In this document: one piece after another, positions 41,682 through 50,680 of the stretch
How the letters are laid out: the number at the start of each line of letters is the position of its first letter
Position numbering within the stretch: the first letter of the stretch is position 1
Assembly (NCBI RefSeq): GCF_013131805.1
Contig: NZ_JABJRC010000003.1
Span: 496,001-560,000 of the forward strand
Length of the DNA stretch: 64,000 nt
Source of the DNA: Kribbella sandramycini
Lineage (GTDB): Bacteria; Actinomycetota; Actinomycetes; Propionibacteriales; Kribbellaceae
Reading direction: 5' to 3'
Translations under genes and position numbers: made by a program
The notes under the pieces: model-generated
Database searches by the model: none
Seen by the model: the letters and a program-made list of their open reading frames with translations, nothing else
Told to the model about the DNA's origin: nothing

Positions 41682-42860
41682 GTGGAGTTGGTGGCGGAGA
41701 GTGCGGGGTTGGCGGCCGGGTTGGTGGGGTTGCGGCGGGAGTTGCATCGGGATCCTGAGGTGGGGTTGGTGTTGCCGCGGACTCAGGAGCGGGTGCTGGA
41801 GGCGATTGCGGGGTTGCCGTTGGAGGTGAGTCGGGGGCGGGAGGTTTCGTCGGTGGTGGGGGTGCTGCGGGGTGGGCGGCCGGGACCGACGGTGTTGTTG
41901 CGGGGAGATATGGACGCGTTGCCGGTGGTCGAGGAGACCGGGCTGGAGTATGCGTCGGAGAACGGGAACATGCATGCGTGCGGGCACGACCTGCATACGG
42001 CTGGGCTGGTGGGGGCGGCGCAGTTGTTGTCGGCGCATCGGGAGGAGTTGCGGGGGAACGTGGTGTTCATGTTCCAGCCCGGTGAGGAGGGGCTGGGCGG
42101 CGCGGGGTACATGTTGCGCGAGGGTTTGTTGCAGGCGAGTGGGGAGACGCCGATCGCGGCGTACGCCGTGCATGTGTGGGGTCTGGCGCCGAAGGGGCTG
42201 TTCCAGACGCGGCCGGGGACGATGATGGCCGGCTCGAATCAGCTGCATGTGACCGTCCACGGGCGCGGCGGGCATGGGTCGACGCCGCATACGACGGCGG
42301 ATCCGGTGCCGGTGGTGGCGGAGCTGGTGGGTGCGCTGCAGACGTACGTGACGCGGCGGGTGAACGTGTTCGACCCGGTCGTGATCACGGTGACGCAGCT
42401 CAAGGCCGGGATCGCGATCAACGTCATCCCGAACGAGGCAACCCTCGGTGCGACTGTTCGGACGCTGTCGAACGAAACGTTCGAGCAGCTGTCGCGTGAG
42501 CTACCAGCGCTGGCGGAGTCGATCGCCGCGGCGCACGGCTGTACGGTCGACGCCCGGCTCGATCTCCAGTACCCAGTCACGATCAACGACCGCGAGCGGA
42601 CGCCGGAGACGCTCGCGAAGCTCACTGAGCTGTTCGGCCCCGAGCAGGTCGAGTTGCTGGACAACCCGCTGATGGGTGCCGAGGACTTCTCGATGGTCCT
42701 GCAGGAGGTGCCGGGCTCGTTCGTCATGCTGGGCGCCCGGCCGGACGACGTGCCCGCGGCCGACGCGCCGTCGAACCACTCAAGCGTGGTCCGGTTCGAC
42801 GACGACGTGCTGCCGCTGCAGGCGGCCGCCTTGGCCCACCTGGCAATGAGTCACCTGTAA
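41682..42860 (+). CDS. M20 family metallo-amidohydrolase
   Basis: About 392 residues from the GTG at 41682, chosen because GGAGGG lies four bases before it; a TTG at 41670 is the alternative. Metal-site motifs are LLRGDMDALPVVEE, NMHACGHDLHT, FQPGEEGLGGAGYM and the C-terminal GAEDFS with SNHSS. The inserted dimerisation domain is at about 180-290. Relatives hydrolyse N-acyl amino acids or hippurate-like amides. No signal peptide, so cytoplasmic. The 5' third is very rich in G-ending codons, unlike its neighbours. Confidence 0.9.
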   Translation: MELVAESAGLAAGLVGLRRELHRDPEVGLVLPRTQERVLEAIAGLPLEVSRGREVSSVVGVLRGGRPGPTVLLRGDMDALPVVEETGLEYASENGNMHACGHDLHTAGLVGAAQLLSAHREELRGNVVFMFQPGEEGLGGAGYMLREGLLQASGETPIAAYAVHVWGLAPKGLFQTRPGTMMAGSNQLHVTVHGRGGHGSTPHTTADPVPVVAELVGALQTYVTRRVNVFDPVVITVTQLKAGIAINVIPNEATLGATVRTLSNETFEQLSRELPALAESIAAAHGCTVDARLDLQYPVTINDRERTPETLAKLTELFGPEQVELLDNPLMGAEDFSMVLQEVPGSFVMLGARPDDVPAADAPSNHSSVVRFDDDVLPLQAAALAHLAMSHL

Positions 42861-42865
42861 GAGGC

Positions 42866-42902
42866 CTGCGGCCGGCCGACGCCAGATGTCGGCCGGCCGC
42901 AG
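42866..42902. terminator. Bidirectional terminator, 15-bp perfect stem
   Basis: CTGCGGCCGGCCGAC (42866-42880), a 7-base loop, then GTCGGCCGGCCGCAG (42888-42902). It sits between the convergent M20 and protease genes. Confidence 0.85.
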
Positions 42903-42908
42903 GAGCCC

Positions 42909-44342
42909 TCAGGAGGTGGCGAGCTTGAGCGTGTAGATGCCGCGGCTGCCGTAGGTGGAGTAGCCGGTGTTGAGCGGGCTGCCGTAGCCGACGTTGTCGA
43001 CGCGCAGGTAGTAGGTGCCTGCGGCGAGGTTGGCGGTGACGGCGGCGTTCAGGCCGGTCGGGGTCGCGGCGTCGGTCTGGCCCGCGGCCGGGTCGTTGGA
43101 CGCGACGACCGTCCCGGCGCTGTTCAGCAAATCGAGCTTGATGTCGAGGTTCCCACCCGAGGGTCCGGCGTTCGCAGTCGCCGTGTAGTTGCCGGCGGCA
43201 CCTACTGTGACCTTGTAGACGTCGGTGTCGGTCTCGGTGGCGATGTAGCCGGTCACCGGCGTACCGACGGTCAGCGCCGCGGCGGCCGCGGTCGTGTCAC
43301 CGGCTTCGTCGGCGCGCAGAGCGAGGCCGTGGCTGCTGATCACCGCGTAGTCGTCCTCGGTGTTGTTGGCCTCGGCGTACTCGCCCTTGCTCCACTGGCT
43401 GATCCCGCGGTAGTACCCGACGCCCATGATCGGCGCCCACGCGCCGTGGCCCTGGTAGTACCCGACGGACGGCGTCCCGTCGTGGTTCAGACCGACGTTG
43501 TGACCGGCCTCGTGAGACGCGGCCTCGGCCAGGTTCTTCGCGCCGGTTCCGACACCGCGGGTGAAGACCAGCGCCGGCTGGTAGTAGTCGTGCTGACCGC
43601 TGTTGTCGTAGACACCGATGTAGGCGACACCGCCGCAACCACAGCCGGACTGATACCAGGTGTCCGGATCGATCAGCACCCGCGTTCCGTACTGCTGGTC
43701 AGCCGTCCCGGAGCGGTCGATCGCGGACTGCGGGGGCGCCTGCGTGGTCACGTCGACGTCGAAGGCGGCGTAGTCCTCCGCAACCCGCGCCCACACATCG
43801 CGTACGACGTCCTGCTCGGCCGTGCTGTAGTTCGCCGGGTCGCCGTCGGTGTCGTACGGCGACACGTTGACCGGGTCGACGCTCTTGGCGGCGTTCCAGG
43901 CCGTACCGGTGATGGTGTGCCCGTCGAAGTCCAGGTAGATCACCTTGTTCGAGCCGGGCTTGCTGTGCAGCTCGAACGCCGGGCCGGTCGCGCCGGCGAC
44001 CGCCTCGGTGGCCCAGCGCGGTGAGGCCTCCTCGGCCTGCTGCGCCTTGGTCAGCTGCGGCTCGCGAAAGAACAGGCGACTGCCGGCGTCGAGCCAGGCG
44101 GTCTTGTCGGTCGCGAGTACACGCTGTAGCTGGTCGGCGGCCATTCCGTTGCGCTGAGCGACCTCAGCGAGGCGATCCTGCACTTTGCTCAGTGCAGTGA
44201 CACCAGGAGTGGGCTGACCGAGCAGCTGGTCGAGCGGCGATTGTTGCGCGTCGGCACGGGCTCCGGCCGAGATGGCCAGCCCTCCGAACACAACGGCACC
44301 GGTGCAAGCGAGTGCACCAGTGCGGCGGATTGTCTTCCTCAT
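42909..44342 (-). CDS. Secreted zinc metalloprotease (metzincin) with PPC-type C-terminal domain
   Basis: 477 residues. Signal peptide (about 1-31), a propeptide-like region (about 32-115), then a catalytic domain with SHEAGHNVGLNHDG (HExxHxxGxxHD, His277 to Asp288) and the likely Met-turn WAPIMG (Met306). SGCGCGG supplies a CxC pair upstream of the active site. The last 110 residues or so are a beta-rich bacterial pre-peptidase C-terminal (PPC) domain. GGAAGG precedes the ATG. It is the downstream copy of a tandem pair, separated from its sister by a terminator and so probably transcribed on its own. Substrate unknown. Confidence 0.88.
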   Translation of the reverse strand: MRKTIRRTGALACTGAVVFGGLAISAGARADAQQSPLDQLLGQPTPGVTALSKVQDRLAEVAQRNGMAADQLQRVLATDKTAWLDAGSRLFFREPQLTKAQQAEEASPRWATEAVAGATGPAFELHSKPGSNKVIYLDFDGHTITGTAWNAAKSVDPVNVSPYDTDGDPANYSTAEQDVVRDVWARVAEDYAAFDVDVTTQAPPQSAIDRSGTADQQYGTRVLIDPDTWYQSGCGCGGVAYIGVYDNSGQHDYYQPALVFTRGVGTGAKNLAEAASHEAGHNVGLNHDGTPSVGYYQGHGAWAPIMGVGYYRGISQWSKGEYAEANNTEDDYAVISSHGLALRADEAGDTTAAAAALTVGTPVTGYIATETDTDVYKVTVGAAGNYTATANAGPSGGNLDIKLDLLNSAGTVVASNDPAAGQTDAATPTGLNAAVTANLAAGTYYLRVDNVGYGSPLNTGYSTYGSRGIYTLKLATS

Positions 44343-44400
44343 CCGGTTCCTTCCAGGGGTTGGGCGGTGCGGTCCCCCCAGGACCTAGGTCCCCCTAAGG

Positions 44401-44441
44401 ACCCGGGGCCGTCGATCTCGGTGGGAACGGCGGCCCCGGGT
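44401..44441 (-). terminator. Hairpin terminator after the second protease gene
   Basis: ACCCGGGGCCG (44401-44411) pairs with CGGCCCCGGGT (44431-44441) across 19 bases, in the 111-base gap between the two protease genes. Confidence 0.65.
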
Positions 44442-44453
44442 TGCTCAGATGTG

Positions 44454-45896
44454 TCAGCTCACGCGGACCGTGTAGGCGCCGCGGCTGCCGTACGTCGAGT
44501 AGCCCGTGTTCAGCGGGTTGGCGTACCCGACGTTGTCGACGCGCAGGTAGTACCGACCGGCGGTGACCTGGCGGCTGATGCTGGCGCTCAGACCGGTCGG
44601 CGTGGCCGAGTTGCTCTGGCCCGAGGCCGGGTCGGCGGTGGCGACGACCGCGCCGCTGCTGTTCAGCAGGTCCAGCTTGATGTCGAGGTCCGCACCGGAG
44701 GCGGCCGCGTTGGCCGCGAAGGTGAAGGTCCCGGCGGGCAGGTCGATGCCGAAGACGTCGACGTCGGAGTCACTGGCGTAGACACCGCTGACCGTGGTGC
44801 CGCGGGTCAGGTTGGTGGCCGCGGCAGTGGTGTTGCCGTGGTCGTCGGCGCGCAGCGGCAGACCGTTCTGGCCGATGACGGTGAAGTCGTCTTCCCGGTT
44901 GTTCGCGTTCGAGTACTCGCCCTTGCTCCACTGGCTGATCGCCTTGGAGTAGCCGACGCCCATGATCGGCGCCCAGGCGCCGTGCCCCTGGTAGTACCCG
45001 ACGGACGACGTGCCGTCGTGGCCAAGGCCCAGGTTGTGACCAGCCTCGTGCGACGCGGCTTCGGCGATGTTCTTCGCGCCGGTACCGACACCGCGCGTGA
45101 AGACCAGAGCGGGCTGGTAGTACGCGTGCTGGCTGGTGTTGTCGTAGACGCCGACGTACGCGACGCCGCCGCAACCGCACCCGGACTGGTACCAGGTGGT
45201 CGGGTCGATCAGCACGCGCGTGCCGTACTGCTGGTCGGACGAGCCGGAGCGGGTGATCGCCGACTCGGCCGGCGCCTGCGTGGTCACGTCCACGTCGAAC
45301 GGCGCGTAGTCCTCGGCGATCCGGGCCCAGACATCGCGGACGACGTCCTGCTCGGCGGTGCTCCAGTTGTTCGTGTTGCCGTCGGTGTCGTACGCGGTGA
45401 CGTTCACCGTGGCCGGCTTGCCACCGGTGTTCCAGGCAGTGCCGGTGATGGTGTGGCCGTCGAAGTCCAGATAGATGACCTTGCTCGCACCAGGCTTGCT
45501 GTGCAGCTCGAACGCCGGACCGGTGGCGGCGGCAACGGCCTTGGTGGCCCAGCGCGGGGACGCCGTACTGGCCGCGCGCTCCTTGGTGGTGGCGACCGGC
45601 TCGCGGTAGAACAGCTTGCCGGTGCGGTCGAGCCAGCTGGTCTTGTCAGTGGCCAGGATCGTCTGCAGCTTGCCGGCCGGCATGCCGTTGGTCGCTGCGA
45701 GCTCGGTGAGTCGCGACTGGACCCGGCCGAGCGCGGCCTTACCTTGAAGCTCCTGACCGAGCAGCTGATCGATCGGGGTGGGGACGGGGGCGGTCTCCTG
45801 GGCGCCGGCAGAGTTGCCGGCGACAACGGCCAGGGCGCCGAAGGCTACTGCTCCGGCGCCGACAAGCGCTCCGAAGCGACGGGGGCGGGTTTGCAT
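44454..45896 (-). CDS. Secreted zinc metalloprotease, paralogue of the adjacent gene
   Basis: 480 residues with the same layout: signal peptide (about 1-32), propeptide region, catalytic domain with SHEAGHNLGLGHDG (His283 to Asp294), likely Met-turn WAPIMG, and PPC-type C-terminal domain. The catalytic core is nearly identical to the neighbour (for example VIYLDFDGHTITGTAWN in both), while signal and propeptide regions diverge. GAGGAGG lies about eight bases before the ATG. The pair is a tandem duplication kept under selection. Confidence 0.88.
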   Translation of the reverse strand: MQTRPRRFGALVGAGAVAFGALAVVAGNSAGAQETAPVPTPIDQLLGQELQGKAALGRVQSRLTELAATNGMPAGKLQTILATDKTSWLDRTGKLFYREPVATTKERAASTASPRWATKAVAAATGPAFELHSKPGASKVIYLDFDGHTITGTAWNTGGKPATVNVTAYDTDGNTNNWSTAEQDVVRDVWARIAEDYAPFDVDVTTQAPAESAITRSGSSDQQYGTRVLIDPTTWYQSGCGCGGVAYVGVYDNTSQHAYYQPALVFTRGVGTGAKNIAEAASHEAGHNLGLGHDGTSSVGYYQGHGAWAPIMGVGYSKAISQWSKGEYSNANNREDDFTVIGQNGLPLRADDHGNTTAAATNLTRGTTVSGVYASDSDVDVFGIDLPAGTFTFAANAAASGADLDIKLDLLNSSGAVVATADPASGQSNSATPTGLSASISRQVTAGRYYLRVDNVGYANPLNTGYSTYGSRGAYTVRVS

Positions 45897-46038
45897 AAGG
45901 GGTCCTCCTCAGGGACTCCGCGTGTCTCACTTGACTTGCCTCACAAGCGGTATGCGAGATCACACTGTGCGTAGCCTGCCTGATGGGTTGCCCCGCTGTA
46001 TACATTTTTCGCCGGATTTAACGTTCAGTGGAGGGTCG

Positions 46039-46476
46039 ATGCGGTACGTGATGATGTTCCGGTCCAGCGCGAAATCGGAGGCCTGGGCGGAGCCGAGCGA
46101 GCAGAGCCTGACCGAAATGGGTCTGGTGATGGCCGAGATGGCCGAAACGGGCGTCCTGATCGCCGGCGAGGGTCTGTTGCCGAGTGATCGCGGCTTCCGG
46201 CTGGAGGCGACCGAGGGCCGGCCGCGGGTGCTCGACGGGCCGTTCGCGGAGACCAAGGAGCTCATCGCCGGCTTCTGTCTGATCGAGGTCGCCTCCCGCG
46301 AAGAGGCGCTGGAGTGGGCCCAGCGCTGCCTGGCCGCCGATCACGGGAACTGCGACGGGCTGGAGATCAGGCAGGTCGCGACCGCGGACGACTTCGGCGA
46401 CAACTTCACCCCGGAGGCGCGTCAGCGCGAGGAGGAGACCTGGGCGTTGCTGGACGCCCGGCGGCGCGGCGAGTAG
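46039..46476 (+). CDS. YciI/DGPF-domain protein
   Basis: 145 residues from the ATG at 46039 with GGAGGG five bases upstream. It has MRYVMMFRSS, LDGPFAETKELIAGFCLIEV and the ferredoxin-like alpha/beta fold of the YciI family. Such proteins often accompany ECF sigma factors in actinobacteria; none is adjacent here. Function unknown. It ends one base before the convergent alcohol dehydrogenase. Confidence 0.85.
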   Translation: MRYVMMFRSSAKSEAWAEPSEQSLTEMGLVMAEMAETGVLIAGEGLLPSDRGFRLEATEGRPRVLDGPFAETKELIAGFCLIEVASREEALEWAQRCLAADHGNCDGLEIRQVATADDFGDNFTPEARQREEETWALLDARRRGE

Positions 46477-46477
46477 G

Positions 46478-47581
46478 TCAGAGCAACAGCACCTGGCGGA
46501 TCGACGTACCGGCCGCGAGGGTGTCGAAGGCATCGTTCAGGTCGTCGAGGCCGACAGTTGTGGTCAGCAAGCGGTCCACCGGTAGCCGGCCGGCTTGGTA
46601 GAGCGCGATGTACCGCGGGATGTCCCGGCTCGGTACGGCGGAGCCCAGGTAGGAGCCCTTCACCGTGCGCTCCTCGGCGACCAGGCTCACGGCGGGCACG
46701 CTGAAGGCCTGCGACGGATGCGGCAGCCCGACAGTGACCGTCGTACCGCCGCGGCGCGTGGCGGCGTACGCCTGCTCCAGCACCTTCGCACTCCCCACGG
46801 TCTCGAAGGCGTAGTCGGCGCCACCGGAGGTGGCCTCGCGGATCTCCTGCACCACGTCTGGGCCGGCCTGGAGAGCGTGGGTGGCGCCGAGTGAGCGGGC
46901 GAGCGCCAGCTTCTCCGGTACGACGTCTACCGCGACGATCGGGTGCGCACCGACCAGCACCGCGCCAAGCAACGCAGACAGACCAACTCCACCGAGGCCA
47001 AAGACGACCGCACTGCGCCCGGCTTGAAGCTGGGCGGTGTTGACCACGGCACCCACACCGGTCATCACAGCGCAGCCGAACAACGCTGCGATCTCCGGCG
47101 GCAGCGCCGGGTCGATCTTGACGGCGGATCGCGCCGAAACCACAGCGTGGTCGGCGAAGCCGGAGACACCCAGGTGGTGATGCACTCCGTCCAGGCGGCG
47201 TACGCCGGACAGCAGCGTCCCAGCCGTGTTCGCAGCAGCACCCGGCTCGCACAGGGCAGCTCGGCCCTCGGCGCACGGCCCGCACGCGCCACAGGCCGGT
47301 ACGAACGCGAACGCCACCGCATCCCCAGCGCTGAAGCCGGCCGCCGATGACGCGACCACCTCCCCCGTCGCCTCATGGCCGAGCAGCATCGGCATCACCC
47401 GCGGCCGAGAACCGTCGATGACGGACAGGTCCGAATGACACAGCCCCGCGGCGCGGACGCGCACCAGCAGCTCTCCCGGCCCAGGCGGTGCCAGCTCGAC
47501 CTCCTCGATCCGCAGCGGCCGCGACTCGGCGTACGGCTTCGGCAGCCCCATCTCACGCAGTACCGCGCCGCGGACGATCAT
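46478..47581 (-). CDS. Zinc-dependent alcohol dehydrogenase (MDR superfamily)
   Basis: 367 residues. Catalytic zinc ligands are in GLCHSD and GHEATGEVV; the structural-zinc loop is CGACGPCAEGRAALC; the NAD motif is VFGLGGVGLSALLGAV. It resembles class III-like alcohol dehydrogenases acting on alcohols or mycothiol/aldehyde adducts. The ATG overlaps the stop of the thioesterase gene (47578-47581), so alcohol or aldehyde metabolism and acyl-CoA hydrolysis may be linked. Confidence 0.9.
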   Translation of the reverse strand: MIVRGAVLREMGLPKPYAESRPLRIEEVELAPPGPGELLVRVRAAGLCHSDLSVIDGSRPRVMPMLLGHEATGEVVASSAAGFSAGDAVAFAFVPACGACGPCAEGRAALCEPGAAANTAGTLLSGVRRLDGVHHHLGVSGFADHAVVSARSAVKIDPALPPEIAALFGCAVMTGVGAVVNTAQLQAGRSAVVFGLGGVGLSALLGAVLVGAHPIVAVDVVPEKLALARSLGATHALQAGPDVVQEIREATSGGADYAFETVGSAKVLEQAYAATRRGGTTVTVGLPHPSQAFSVPAVSLVAEERTVKGSYLGSAVPSRDIPRYIALYQAGRLPVDRLLTTTVGLDDLNDAFDTLAAGTSIRQVLLL

Positions 47582-47994
47582 GCGCTGATCCCCTCCAAAG
47601 CCTGGCGAATACCGTCCGGAATCGGCACCGGACGCCGATCCGCCCGGTCGACGAAAACATGCACGAACCGCCCGGTCGCAGCCGGCTCGTCAGCTGCCTC
47701 GGCGAACAGCCCGATGTCGTACCGGACGCTCGAGTTGCCCACCCGCCCGACGCGCAGCCCGGCGTCCACCACCCCCGGAAACTCCAGCGGCGCTTTGAAC
47801 GTGCACTGCGACTCGACGCACAGCCCGATCACCGCACCGCCGTGAATGTCGAGGCCGCCGACGCGGATCAGGAAGTCGTTGATCACGGTGTCGAAGAAGC
47901 TGTAGTACTCGACATTGTTCACATGCCCGTAGACGTCGTTGTCCTTCCACCGCAGCGTGATCGGCAGGAAGTGCTTGAAACCAGACCGGTCCAT
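47578..47994 (-). CDS. Acyl-CoA thioesterase (4HBT/hotdog family)
   Basis: 138 residues, single hotdog domain. RWKDNDVYGHVNNVEYYSFF is the 4HBT active-site block with the catalytic Asp, as in YbgC/FadM-like enzymes. It hydrolyses acyl-CoA esters. First gene of a two-gene operon with the alcohol dehydrogenase. Confidence 0.88.
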   Translation of the reverse strand: MDRSGFKHFLPITLRWKDNDVYGHVNNVEYYSFFDTVINDFLIRVGGLDIHGGAVIGLCVESQCTFKAPLEFPGVVDAGLRVGRVGNSSVRYDIGLFAEAADEPAATGRFVHVFVDRADRRPVPIPDGIRQALEGISA

Positions 47995-48034
47995 CCACTC
48001 AGACTAATGTCGGAGTCAGGGTTAGGGTGCAGTC

Positions 48035-49372
48035 GTGCGGTTCATCCGGGATCTCGGGACGCTGTTGCGGCGGTGGGATTTTCGGCGGCTGTTCGCGGTG
48101 CGGCTGACGTCCCAGTTCGGTGACGGGGTCTTCCAGGTCGCGCTCGCGTCGTACGTGTTGTTCTCGCCGGAGCGGGCGCCGGACGCCGCGGCGATCGCCG
48201 GGCTGTTCGCGGTCGCGCTGCTCCCGTACTCCGTGCTCGGACCGTTCACCGGCGTGCTGCTGGATCGGTGGTCGCGGCGGCAGATTCTGTTCGGGGCGAA
48301 TCTGACCCGGGCGGCGCTGGTCTGTGGCGTCGGCGTGATCGTTGCGGTCGGCAATGCGGGGGTGCCGTTCTACCTGGCGGTGTTGCTGACGCTAGGGGTG
48401 AACAGGTTCCTGCTGTCGGGGCTGTCGGCCGGGCTGCCGCATGTCGTCGAGCGCGACGAGCTCGTGATGGCCAACGCCGTGACGCCGACGTCCGGTACGG
48501 CGTCCTTCCTGGTCGGCGGCGGAGTCGGGGCCGGGGTCAAGCTGCTCGTCGACTCCGATCTGGCTGTGCTCGGGCTGACCGTGGTCGTGTACGTCGGGGC
48601 CGCGCTGCTCGCGTTGCGGCTGAAGCGGCGTCAGCTCGGGCCTGATCTGCAAGGGGACGAGCCTGGGGTGCTCGAGGCGCTCGGGACGATCGCGAAGGGG
48701 CTGGTCGACGGCGGGCGGCATCTGCGGGAGCGTCGGCAGGCCGCGCTCGGGCTGGCCGCGATCGGCTCGCTGCGGTTCTTCTTCGGGCTGATCACCGTGC
48801 AGATGATCCTGCTGTACCGCAACTACTTCTACGGGCCAGGTCAGCTGGACAACGCGTTCGGTGCGCTGGCGATCGCGACCGGCATGGTCGGCGCCGGGAT
48901 CTTCGTCGCCGCGCTGGTTACGCCGTGGGCGACGCGGGTGCTGGCGTTGCGGCAGTGGATCACGGTGCTGTTCGCGGCGGCCGCGGTGGTGACCGTCGTA
49001 CCGCTCGGGTTGTTCACCCAGCCGGCGATGATCGTCGGCGGGTTCCTGACCGGGTTCTGCGCGCAGGGCGTGAAGATCAGCGTCGACACCCTCGTGCAGA
49101 CGGGTGTCGACGATGTCTACCGCGGCCGAGTCTTCTCGTTGTACGACATGATCTTCAACGTCGGGCAGGTCTCGGCGGCCGCGCTCGGCGCGCTGATCCT
49201 GCCCGACAACGGGAAGTCCTATCCGGTGCTGGCGTTCATCGCGCTCGGCTTCGCCGGCACCGCGGTGCTGTACTCACGCGCCGCGCAGCGCGGTGATCGG
49301 CTGGATGGCGGAGGCCTTCCAGGCCGGGTACGTCCCGGCGATCAGGCCGATGACCGCGCCCAGCAAGGGTGA
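48035..49372 (+). CDS. MFS transporter
   Basis: 445 residues, about 12 helices. GVLLDRWSRRQILFGANLTR is motif A, typical of MFS_3-type exporters. The GTG follows a TAGGGT hexamer (48023-48028) by six bases without a Shine-Dalgarno, so it is probably leaderless. The last 33 or so residues are polar and overlap the convergent ABC permease gene by 99 bases, an unusually long overlap suggesting a lost stop codon. TGTCGGAG lies seven bases before the -10, a near match to the nfo promoter. Confidence 0.8.
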   Translation: MRFIRDLGTLLRRWDFRRLFAVRLTSQFGDGVFQVALASYVLFSPERAPDAAAIAGLFAVALLPYSVLGPFTGVLLDRWSRRQILFGANLTRAALVCGVGVIVAVGNAGVPFYLAVLLTLGVNRFLLSGLSAGLPHVVERDELVMANAVTPTSGTASFLVGGGVGAGVKLLVDSDLAVLGLTVVVYVGAALLALRLKRRQLGPDLQGDEPGVLEALGTIAKGLVDGGRHLRERRQAALGLAAIGSLRFFFGLITVQMILLYRNYFYGPGQLDNAFGALAIATGMVGAGIFVAALVTPWATRVLALRQWITVLFAAAAVVTVVPLGLFTQPAMIVGGFLTGFCAQGVKISVDTLVQTGVDDVYRGRVFSLYDMIFNVGQVSAAALGALILPDNGKSYPVLAFIALGFAGTAVLYSRAAQRGDRLDGGGLPGRVRPGDQADDRAQQG

Positions 49373-50680
49373 TCCGAACGCGAGCGTGTTGTCCAGGATC
49401 GGCGTCCAGTCCTTGCTCCAGGAGACGCCGACGGTGAGCAGGACGCCGACCGCCGTCCCGAGCAGGCCGCCGAGCAGACCGACGATCACGCTCTCGACCA
49501 GGAACTGCGCGGCGATATGTCTTCGCGCGGCGCCGAGGGCCCGGCGGAGGCCGATCTCACCGATCCGTTCCAGCACCGAGAGCAGCGTGACATTCGCGAT
49601 CCCGAGGCCGCCGACGAGCAGAGCGACGGCGCCCAGCAGCAGGAACAGGGCGTTCAGGTCGGACTCGACGCCCTTGCGAACGGCACCCTGTTTCGGCGGG
49701 GCGTCGACGCTCAGGTTGCTCGGGTTGTTCGGCTCGATCGCTTTCGGCGCCTGACCGGCGATCAGCTGGGCCGCGCCGACGGCGGTGCGGATCTCGATCG
49801 CATCCGGGGCCTTCAGGTCGTACGCCGCTTTCGCCGTGCCGTTCGGGATGATCAGCGCGTCGTTCAGCTCGGCGCGGCCGGAGACCGAGTCGAGGATGCC
49901 GATCACGGTGTAGGGCTGGTCGCCGATGAAGACGGCCGGCTGGCCGTCGACCCGGTTGATGCCCAGCCGCTCGGCGGCATGCTTGCCGAGGACAACGACC
50001 TTGTCGGCGCGCTGGTCGTGGCCGGCGTCGAAGAACCGGCCGGTCTTGAGGGCCGCGCGGACGGCTTCGAACAGCCCCGCCGAGCCGGCCATCACGTTCA
50101 GCGCCTTACCTTCGCTGCCGTCCAGCCCGACGCTGCGGACCAGGTCGTCGCCGATGTTCACCGTACTCACGGTGCCCACCGCCTCGACCCCGTTCAGCCG
50201 CCCCAACCGCAGCGGCGCATCCCACGGCAGCTCCGTCGCCGCCTCGCCCTCCTGCCCGTTCTTGTCCCCCGGCTCGACCACCACCCGCGTCGCCTGCGCC
50301 AGATCGAACTTCTGACTGATCTGCCCCGCCGCCGTCTGCCCGAGCCCCACCGTCCCCACCAACGCGGCGACACCCAGCACGGTCCCCAACGTCGTCAGGA
50401 TCAGCCGAGTAGGTCGCGCTGCGACACCAGCCAGCGCCTCATCAAGCAGATCCCGCACCGAAGGACGCCCCCGCCGACCGCCCCCAACCACGCTGGGGTC
50501 CGGGCGGAGAGGGCGCCCCCGCCGACTCCGCCCCGAGTCGGCGGGGGCTGTTGCGGCCCGCCCGAGCAGCCGTCGCCGGCGGCGACGTGGCGGAGGTGAG
50601 GAGGACTCCGCCGGGCTGTCGGGGGGATTGGACGGCCCGCCGGTGGGAGGGTCCGGGGGGCCTGCTGTGGGGGTCACCAT
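49274..50680 (-). CDS. MacB-like ABC transporter permease
   Basis: 468 residues. A long Pro/Arg-rich cytoplasmic N-terminus (about 1-85) is unusual. Then come helix 1 (about 95-115), a large extracytoplasmic MacB core domain (about 120-330) and three C-terminal helices with ERIGEIGLRRALGAARRHI, the FtsX/MacB coupling region. It ends IQPITALRGA, the typical MacB terminus. It overlaps the ATPase gene by seven bases (four if GTG 50677 is the start). It forms a mechanotransmission exporter with the next three upstream genes. Confidence 0.88.
   Translation of the reverse strand: MVTPTAGPPDPPTGGPSNPPDSPAESSSPPPRRRRRRLLGRAATAPADSGRSRRGRPLRPDPSVVGGGRRGRPSVRDLLDEALAGVAARPTRLILTTLGTVLGVAALVGTVGLGQTAAGQISQKFDLAQATRVVVEPGDKNGQEGEAATELPWDAPLRLGRLNGVEAVGTVSTVNIGDDLVRSVGLDGSEGKALNVMAGSAGLFEAVRAALKTGRFFDAGHDQRADKVVVLGKHAAERLGINRVDGQPAVFIGDQPYTVIGILDSVSGRAELNDALIIPNGTAKAAYDLKAPDAIEIRTAVGAAQLIAGQAPKAIEPNNPSNLSVDAPPKQGAVRKGVESDLNALFLLLGAVALLVGGLGIANVTLLSVLERIGEIGLRRALGAARRHIAAQFLVESVIVGLLGGLLGTAVGVLLTVGVSWSKDWTPILDNTLAFGSPLLGAVIGLIAGTYPAWKASAIQPITALRGA

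Noticed and set aside
44241..45974. 577-codon plus-strand frame
   Set aside because: Antisense to the second metalloprotease; low-complexity Val/Gly/Arg sequence.
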